From Rhypophila decipiens (taxonomy: Eukaryota; Ascomycota; Sordariomycetes; Sordariales; Naviculisporaceae): a DNA stretch of 64,000 nt. Shown here one piece after another: positions 56,145 to 64,000 of this stretch. How positions within the stretch are numbered: position 1 is the stretch's first letter; each line of letters starts with the position of its first letter. Location of the stretch: NCBI GenBank assembly GCA_033297075.1, contig MU858159.1, forward strand, positions 1-64,000. The letters run 5' to 3'. The position numbers were made by a program, and so were the translations under genes. The notes below the pieces were generated by a model. That model was not told where the DNA came from. It saw only the letters and a list, made by a program, of their open reading frames with translations, and did no database searches.

Positions 56145-57270
56145 GAACCCGGATTTTTCAGTTCAGGGGCATGGGGAACCGAAAAAGAGGATTGATAAAA
56201 AGCGAATAGCGGGCGAATGGAAAAAGATTTCAGGAAAGACATATTGCTGGATACTTTTACTTTTTTGAGTTACCAGGGGCAAGCATGGAGTCCATCACAA
56301 TGGCATTATGGGCGGGATGGAGACAGAGGTAGCTCTTCGTCACCTTGCAAGTTTTGACATCTTCTGGGGGCGTCTTGCAGGGAAGTTTTGGTCTGTCAAT
56401 CATGATGACTGACGGAGCGTTTATATAGATGTGCTCTGTTTTCAGTATCACACAGCCATGAGATCCATGAACCGAGAAGCGACCCTGCTTCTATGAAATG
56501 AGATCAATACCAATCATATCACCGGTTCTACATTTCCGCCCTGTCTCAACCGTTAGCCGGGAAGAAATCCATGGAACGATTTGTTCTCGCCCTCTACCAA
56601 ACCATTGACATGCGGCTGGTACATACAGATACCAAGTATCTCAACCACACCGCGACGATCTTGGAACATGCCACAACTTTATGCGAGACACATCGTAGGA
56701 CAAAACCGAGCGAGCCACTAAGCTGTCATATGGGATATCTGTGACTTTTGACTGACAACTAATATATCCAACGGGAAGAATCTACCGGCATATCTCAAGC
56801 GTACCATATCCTACTCTATCCTGCTGGGTCCCCGCATCGATCAACTGTCGACTCTGCAGTCAGCGTTGCACATTCGCAATCAGGATAGGAGGGAGATCGT
56901 CCATGGGCCGCTGTACGAATCAATCATGATGAAGCTTCGTGTTTTTGGGTACCATCCTCGGGTTCTCGAAGCTCAATGACAGCGCTGCTCGGCGTTTAGA
57001 TCTTTGGTCTCTTGAAATATATGTTACACAGACGTTGGATGTTACAACACCACGAGCTCAGGGATGGTCTAGATGCCAGGTGGGTATATATACAGGGCGC
57101 GATCAGACAATACATGACGATCCTCGGGCCTGATATATTTCCCCGAATGTCTTCTCGTCTCGTCAACCTTGACGGCCCTGTTCCTTTGCGGAAAAAAGGA
57201 CCAAAGACCTCACAAGATCAGCCTTCTAACTTCTCTGTTATAGTAACCTGTACTTTCAGCAGACGCCAAA
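56145..57270. other. Intergenic region upstream of the transporter
   Basis: No gene is supported. TATATATA at 57085-57092 lies about 180 bases before the transporter ATG and is a plausible TATA box. Confidence 0.45.
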
Positions 57271-59141
57271 ATGGCCATCTCAACCCAGCGAAACACGCAC
57301 CTCCTAGCCAACTACAAATGCATCCTCATCTGCGCAGCCATGGCGCTCGCAAGCTGCCAGTACGGCTTCGACAGCGCCGCCATAGCCGGGTTCCAGGCCA
57401 TGCCCGGCTTTCTCCGTGTATTCGGTTATTACGATCCCAATCTCTCCCCGTCGTTGTCGTCCTCTTCCTCTCACAACAAAGGAGGAACCGGAGGATGGGC
57501 AATTGAGACCCGAACACAGCAACTAATCTCATCAACCCTCAACATCGGCACGATCCTAGGAGTCTGCCTCACAGGCTTGTTCGCGCGTTATTTCGGTCGT
57601 CGACCAGGGATATGGACCGCCTGCGTGATATCCTTTTCAGCATGCGGGATCCAAATCGGGACGACCTCCGTCGGCGCCCTCTGCGTGGGCAGGATTCTCC
57701 TCGGCACGTCGAATGCCTTCTTCTTCACGTTTTGCAACGTCTACAGCGTGGAATCCACCCCCGCCCATCTGCGAGCCGTTATCTCGTCCTTGTTCAGCAT
57801 CTGGGTGAGTTTCGGGAGCTTGCTGGGGGCGATAGTGAATGAGACGACTGCGGGGATGGTAGAGAGTCGTCTGAGTTATCAGATCCCTTTGGCGACGTTG
57901 TACGCTATTCCTGGCACGTTGTGTATATTGGTTTTGTTCGTGCCTGAGTCGCCTCGTTGGCTGTTGGTTAAGAACCGGGTTGAAAAGGCGGAGGAGTCGT
58001 TGAGGAGGTTGAGAGGTGAGACGTTGAAGGAGGAGTTTCTTGTGGAAGAGTTTGTGGAGATGCAAAAGGGGATTGAGGAGGAGAAGGAGGTCGCTGCGGA
58101 GGGGGCGGCGTTTTGGGATATGTTTCGAGGATCGAATTTGAGGAGAACGATTATCACGTTGGGGGTTGTGGTTTCGCATTCGTCTTCGGGGCTCTGGCTT
58201 TTTATTGCCTATTCGGTGAGTCGACCGACCCCTGACTTGACATTTTGCTTGTTTGCTAATGGGGTGGTCTTCATCTCCTGGATACAGACATACTTCTTCC
58301 AACAAGCCGGCATAAAAGACTCGTTCCAAATGTCCATCTTGTTCCAACTGGCCGCCATACTAGGGACTGCGATGGGCATGTACCTCATGTATAAGCATAT
58401 GGGACGACGAAGCATGATGCTGACTGGCTCGGTGCTGTCTGGGTTGTGCATGATGGGCTCGGCCCTGGCTGATACCATCAAGCCAAAGAGCGTCGAGTCT
58501 AGCAAGGCTGTTGCTGGATTTTCGATAGCATACATATTCTTGTCGATGGGATTCTCGAACGGGCTTAGCTGGCCGCTATCAGCCGAGATTCCCAGCTCGA
58601 GACTTCGAGTATTGACATTGTCTTTTGCTACTGGAGTGAACTACTTCTGTGCTTGTGAGTATATCCGAAGGATGATTGCTGGGCTCTTTTGTGTACAGAA
58701 CTGACTCCTCGAATCTCAGGGCTCATCTCTTATTGCTCTCCGTACTTCATCAACCCAAAATCTTTGAACTGGGGTGGACGGTACTGCTGGATCTGGGCAG
58801 CATCTAATGCCATTACGTTTGGTGAGTCTCAGTTCTTCCTCATGACAATCTGTGTCATGTCGTTGCACAAAGTCAGTCTAACAGCTTGATTCGAATTACT
58901 ACATGTAGTCTTCTTCTACCTCATGCTGCCTGAAATCAAGGGCAGATCCCTGGAAGAAATCGACGAGCTCTTTCACAAGGGCATCTCGGTCCGAGACTTC
59001 CCAAAGTACGAATGCGAGAGCTCAACTAGAGCCCATGAAGTTGCTGTTCATGAGGTCAAGGGGGCCGAGAGAACACGGGTCGAGAGCTCGGAAGGCGAGA
59101 AGAGCCCCGAAGTAGAGCCAAGATCTCAGAGGGAAGTATAA
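57271..59141 (+). CDS. MFS sugar-type transporter
   Basis: Four exons (57271-58215, 58288-58654, 58720-58821, 58909-59141) give 548 residues. About twelve hydrophobic segments are present. Sugar-porter motifs are seen: YGFDSAAIAGFQAMPGF in TM1, FARYFGRRPGIW (loop 2-3), VPESPRWLLVKNR before the central loop, GRRSMM (loop 8-9) and LPEIKGRSLEEIDELF after TM12. This places it in the hexose/alpha-glucoside branch of the MFS at the plasma membrane. A Ser-rich insertion in the first outside loop (PSLSSSSSHNKGG) is unusual. Substrate is not predictable. It could import a sugar or, less likely, export a product of nearby enzymes. Confidence 0.9.
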
Positions 59142-59360
59142 TTGGCAGGCGGTAGGTATGAAAATCACACATGAGGATGGTGCTTAGGTTACCCGGTTGA
59201 AACCAGTTCTGATTAGCAATCTATGCCATACTCTATCTGCTCCTATTACATCGTTCAAGCTCCTGGCTTAAACCCATATTTCATTCCCTCGCTCTCGTAG
59301 CCCTTTAACCACCCAAATGCTAGGGTTGGTCAGCTAACTCAAACTGATCAGGATTGGTCC

Positions 59361-59784
59361 TTAGAAGCACGAAAAGCCCTGCTCAAGCTTGGCGGTACCA
59401 GGGCAGCCACCAACCTCCAGGGGCTCAAACTTGCAGTTGCTGTTGAAGTTGCCGTCCTGGAAGAGGGTCAGCCCGTTGCCTCCGCATCCGACAAGCTTGA
59501 ACCCCCCAACGCCGCCGGCGGTGAACTCCTGCTCGCAGGGGTTTCCGCTCCCGCTTCCAATGGTGCTTGTCTCCTCACATGGGTTCAGGGCTCCGTTGGT
59601 CCTATCAAGTCAAGTTAGTTAGGGGGACCAGGATGTGAGCATGGCATGGCTTGAGGTAGACTGACCATGCCACGTTTCTCTTGTCACCGGTAGGCAAGGT
59701 CAGTGTCCCGGTGAACACAGTGGCCGATGCTACTTGGGACAGAGCGGTCAGGATGACGGCAAGATTGGCGGATGAGAACTGCAT
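59361..59784 (-). CDS. Six-cysteine small secreted protein
   Basis: Two exons (59784-59666 and 59601-59361) give 119 residues. The start MQFSSANLAVILTALSQVASA is a signal peptide. The mature part carries six cysteines (NPCEE, NPCEQ, VGCGG, SNCKF, GGCPG, FSCF), enough for three disulfides, in a Gly-rich background with VGGFKLVGCGGNGLTLFQDG. The 64-nt intron has a GTCAGT donor, splits a Trp codon and has a GATAG acceptor. I do not recognise a named family. The size, secretion and cysteine number fit an effector candidate or wall protein. It converges on the transporter gene with 219 bases between stops. Confidence 0.75.
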
Positions 59785-61999
59785 GTCTTTTTGGATTCTT
59801 AGGTCAGCTTTTAACATGAACAGTTGCGCCTCAAGCTGGGTAATGAACATACTGATGATGATGGTGTTTGTGTTGGGTTGACTTGTATGAGGTGTGTGTT
59901 GTGAACTGCTGTATTGTTTATTGGAAGTGGTTGCTTGAATGCTCGAGGATTTATGTGTCCTGATGTGCGAGATTCAACAACCTTATATCATTTTCTCATC
60001 TCCAATAATAACATATCGGCAACTACCTCCCTTCACCAGTCCCACTCCTGAAAAAATGCTCGTACGAGATATAGAAGCTCTGAAACTCGTTGGCCTCATT
60101 GTAATGGTGATAAGGTCGATCGCCATGGCCTTGCTTCATGAGTCAACCAGCTGAGAAAGCATGATGATGTTGACCCGTCAAGCTTGAGCATACCTTTACC
60201 CAGAGTCTTACTTGATATTCGACTCTAATTTGACACGACGAGCTGCCAAGCTCATCACTGAGGCATACTCTAGTTTCAGAAGAGTGTTTCTAAGTGTAAA
60301 TAGACGTCCTGGCTGATGGGCTGGGGCACCGGTCATTTTTACGAGCTGATCAAGATTAAGTACTTGGCGATACTGTCATTGTTGGCACTTCAGGACATCA
60401 CTATATTTGGTCTCAAAGCATGGTTATTGGGATAAGTGGATTTGTCTCTGTCCTCTAGACAATAGCAGGCTCATCTCAACGAACAATGATGGCATTCGGG
60501 GAGCCTTTACAATATCTCTGTTACGATGGTTAAAGTGATTCTTTTTGCAGTAAAGAATATGTCATGACTTGGACCCATTCCTTGCTCATCTAGCTTATTA
60601 TACATTGGGACCCGTGAGTCTGGCCATCGGGAGCTAGGGCGTAAATGTTTGATGCCTAGATCATCATCTAGATTGAGGAGCACTTGGCTTCTCGATCGTT
60701 GTTTTATATGCATGCTGACCCGATGTTGAAGACCACGAGGAAGGTTTGTAATCGTTTCAAGTCCGTCGTGATATTGGGTAAACTGCGGCGTTAGCATTAC
60801 CAATCTTCTCAGATATACATTGCGGCGGCGTCTGTACAACGTCTTACCAAGGCCACCGGTAGTCAGCAGACGTTGTTACCCGGAATAGAGTGAGAGCGAG
60901 GGAATGTATGGAAGAGTACAATAGGTATGACTGATGTAATCACCCATCTGATAGTGCAAATCAGGAGCGTGCAATCTGTAACAACATGTTCAAGACAAAC
61001 CTAACAGCCGCATGCGGCCCAGACCATCCGGCATCTCCCCGTCCTCTTAAGGCGTGGGTGCACCAGGGTACGAGGGTCGTACTGGCATGGCATCGGAGGA
61101 TTAATTATGATTTTCGGCACTTCTGTTCGACGAGATCCGGTACTCGTTGCTTGAAATAGAAACCTGGTTAAAACCGGTGAGTTGACCTTGATGCATCGCT
61201 GCTTCTGTTTCAACCGCGGACAGACATACTTTGCGGTCGAAACTAAAGTCCGTTGTCTCTCTGTTGGGTCAAGATGGCTGGTTGTATTCTTCCCAAATAC
61301 GAATCGTCCGAGTGTTGGGAATATGTGAGGTGGTTAAGGTCAGTTTGTTATTGTTGCTTTGCGCAAACTCGCCTAACAAGCTGCTGCGGTTAATGACCAA
61401 AACCTCGTACTCACTTGCCATGTGATCGTGCTGAGTGGAGGCGCAGAGCACCGGCTTCTGTGTTGGAAGGAAACATGCAGCATTGGAGCTATATTGCTGG
61501 GGTGATTTAGAGTTCACCATGACTTCAGTATTGTGCTACTTGCCTTATTTTACTTGGATAATGGTTGTTTTCTGCTTGTTGGTTGGTGGTTATACTCACA
61601 ACGAGATCTTGTTTGCAATTGCACAGACAACTCCACCTCGTGTTGAGGTTCTCCTCCCCGTATCGGCAGTGAGAAAGTGGAGAAGCCGACGATCGTATGG
61701 TCTTGTACAAGCAAGCGACTTCCTCGCCTGCTGTGATCGGTGACCGACTCCCGAAACTCTATACGAATCATCATGTGGACCTCCTCGTGCGGAAGTCTCG
61801 GGCATGTTGTTCGTCACGGTATTTGGTGATAGTTGCGGATGAAAGGAGTGGTCAAGGAAAGGCCTTCTGCATATATGAACCACCATCTCCTCTACTCTGG
61901 GTGTGACTGTCTCTGTCTCTTTCAATCCATCGCCTCTAGCATATCATCATTGCCTTTTAAATCATCTTCAGGAAACTCTTATATAACTCACCAGCTATC
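59785..61999. other. Intergenic region between two secreted-protein genes
   Basis: About 2.2 kb separate two divergent secreted-protein genes. Only short ORFs occur. A TATATAA at 61980-61986 is close to the cerato-platanin ATG and TTTTAAAT near 61955-61962 is a better-placed TATA candidate. Confidence 0.4.
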
Positions 62000-62490
62000 A
62001 TGTACTTCCCCAAAGCACTCGCCATCTTCTCGCTCGCCACTACATCTTTGGCAACAAGCGGTATGTTTAGAGATTGAGCCTAGCCATATCTTGTGATAAT
62101 TTCCATCATGAAGAAACTAATGTCAATTACTTAGTATCCTATGACACCGGATACGACGATGCCGGCAGAAGCCTCTCAGTAGTTTCCTGCTCAGACGGCC
62201 CCAACGGCCTCATCACAAAATATGGCTGGCAAACCCAAGGCCAAGTTAAAGGCTTCCCCAACATCGGAGGCGTGCAGGCGGTTGGCGGCTGGAACTCGGC
62301 CAGCTGCGGTACCTGCTGGAAGGCGACGTACAAGGGCAACACCATCTACGTGCTTGCCGTCGACCATGCCGCAAATGGCCTGAACATCGGCCTCGGCGCC
62401 ATGAACAAGCTCACCAACAACCAAGCACAATTCCTTGGCCGTATCGAGGCCGACGTCTCGCAAGTGGCTTCCAGCTTCTGCGGCTTGTAG
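62000..62490 (+). CDS. Cerato-platanin family secreted protein
   Basis: Two exons (62000-62060 and 62135-62490) give 138 residues. A signal peptide ([20 protein letters not shown]) is followed by the family start [22 protein letters not shown]. The core then has [22 protein letters not shown] and [13 protein letters not shown], and a [16 protein letters not shown] segment. It ends VASSFCGL. All four conserved cysteines (two disulfides) are present, and length is normal. These abundant secreted proteins bind chitin oligomers, loosen walls and are recognised by plants as elicitors, some being phytotoxic. Nothing in the gene looks broken. The 74-nt intron lies just after the signal-peptide codons, as is usual for the family. 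Confidence 0.94.
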
Positions 62491-64000
62491 GAGTGGCTGG
62501 CGGGTTGGAGTGGCCAAGCTTCACGAAGCTGCCGGAAGGATATGAACCTTGTCGCGATTTGTAATGGGAAGTCGGGCGTTGGGAATGTGAAAGGCTTGGA
62601 TAATGTTAATGGACATCAAAATGAACTGTTTTTAACCAAGATCAGCAAATTCCTCACGGTCAGGTCAGAGGTTCTTCAGATATTTCTCAGTCCCACTTTT
62701 GTACCATCCGGTGTTAATACTCGACGCAAGACAATAGATTAAGAGCTCGAATCACTCTGATATATAAACCCCCATACTGACACCAATTCCCAGCGAGAAC
62801 TGGTAGCAGAGGAACGCCCAATGTCGACTGCGTGAGTGGTGACATGGTAAGTACGATACCGGTTCTTGCCCAGCCCGTTTGTCTGGTCGCGGCCTGGGGT
62901 TCTGAGACGTCGTGGGTTCAACCCCGGTGTCAGACCAGCACTTCTCTTCTTTTTTTGGGGGGTTTTTTTTTGGTAACAGCTTTTAAAGAGAACACGACCG
63001 TGATATGATGCTAGAGAGTTTCCCGTGGTCGTACCGTGTAAACCGTCGCCCTGGAACGGCAGATCATTTGCTGGAACGCAGGTGACCCACGAGGCTCGCT
63101 CTTTATACAGTAGTAGCACAAAGGCATAAAACGGCGCGGTCCAGGTACAGATCAACATGGCCGGATGCTTGATGTCGTGACCCGTCTGTAGTAGATACTT
63201 TCCGTACATATAAGAAACGACTGGGGACAACCGGAGCATGAGGTCAGCTTCATCGAAGAAAGTGTTGGAGGCGGCAGAGCATTTACCTACCTCTTAACGA
63301 ACTGGATCAGTGGATGAGCACGAGCAGCTGAGCCGCTTAAGATCAGGCGGACCTCGCAACTCTAGGATTCCTTCCCAGTTCGTCTGAGGTTCGAGGACGG
63401 GCGAGTGCCGTGGGGGTCAAGTTACCTCGTGAGGCTCATTGGGAGAACTGATGGAACAGTTAAACTGTGGTGGGTTTCGGTAGGCAACCTGAGGTGGTAT
63501 GAGGATGCTCATGCCCATCATCCTACGATCCGGGGTTCGGTGGTTACCTCGATGGTCCTTCGCATGTGCATACCTTCAATTTCACGGTGTTCCTTCAGTG
63601 AGGCACATAAAGCCATGGATATGGCATTTGGCTGGAAGCTGTGATGAACTGGCGATCCAAGGTTGGGGACTCATAAATGTCGCCGTCGGTTCTCGATCGA
63701 TCCATTCGTCTGAAATTCTGAACCCTGAACCAAACTGGTGGGAAGTCCCGTGCATTCAATGCCGCTGTAAATAAAGTTTACACTTGCGCCGGTACAATAC
63801 TGTCTAGCGGTGTGCTAGCACCATGACTACCTGAGCTAGTTACGCGCCAGAAGGTTAGGCGCATACGTCAGCCGTGGAACACGCTGTAGAACAAAGAACG
63901 CACTGTAATTGGCTCTTTGCCGCTGATTGTGCTGCGCCATCAAGGTTCTCGCCGAGAATGGACGTGACCTGAGACATCAGCAGTCGCCGCAACTTCATCA
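62491..64000. other. Downstream region to window end
   Basis: No supportable gene. A weak tRNA-like stretch with GTGGGTTCAACCCC occurs near 62877-62937, followed by T- and G-runs. A minus-strand frame at 63239-62739 has no recognised domain. Confidence 0.35.

Noticed and set aside
62877..62937. tRNA-like stretch with GTGGGTTCAACCCC and weak acceptor pairing
   Set aside because: The T stem pairs poorly, the D arm is missing and the length is about 60 nt; at most a decayed tRNA-derived fragment.
62739..63239. Minus-strand frame of 166 codons
   Set aside because: The sequence overlaps homopolymer runs and shows no recognisable domain.
1..64000. CRISPR arrays, bacterial operons or Shine-Dalgarno sites
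   Set aside because: The window is clearly eukaryotic, with spliced genes; no regularly spaced repeats were seen.

Overview
The window looks like nuclear DNA of a filamentous ascomycete (Pezizomycotina), most likely a Sordariomycete. The main reasons are short introns of about 50-90 nt with GTRNGT donors, CTAAC/CTGAC branch sites and YAG acceptors; a HET-domain protein, a Clr5-domain protein and a cerato-platanin; a dispersed single 5S rRNA gene; and TTAGGG-type repeats. I could not fix the genus. Gene models were built by hand-joining exons at visible splice sites, and every multi-exon model given here closes in frame.

Left part (1-9.9 kb): compact housekeeping genes. They are mitochondrial ribosomal protein bL31m, the retromer sorting nexin Vps5, the TFIID subunit TAF5 and, divergent from it, Mediator subunit MED11, followed by a small secreted cysteine-containing protein.

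9.9-23.1 kb: a gene-poor stretch. It holds an intron-containing elongator tRNA-Met, a 318-bp terminal-inverted-repeat element carrying telomere-like repeats and two matched hairpins, and one 94-residue CxxC/CxxC protein isolated between two deserts of about 7 and 6 kb.

23.1-38.1 kb: a second housekeeping block. It contains DNA primase large subunit PRI2 (with a pair of MCB sites and a telobox upstream), an unknown membrane protein, an unknown probably mitochondrial protein divergent from mitochondrial ClpP, dihydroxyacid dehydratase (ILV3), a LOA1/Vps66-like acyltransferase and, divergent from it, a kinesin-14 motor (KlpA/Kar3 type).

38.1-64 kb: accessory, lineage-specific DNA. It contains a cytochrome P450, an unknown protein, a FAD-dependent aromatic-type monooxygenase with an overlapping upstream ORF, a predicted protein kinase-HET fusion divergent from a Clr5-domain protein, one intact and one truncated 5S rRNA sequence, a stand-alone thioesterase, a sugar-type MFS transporter, a six-cysteine secreted protein and a cerato-platanin. 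P450, monooxygenase, thioesterase and transporter resemble tailoring genes of a metabolic cluster, but no PKS, NRPS or terpene backbone is in the window. The most unusual items are the kinase-HET fusion and the telomere-repeat-carrying inverted-repeat element.
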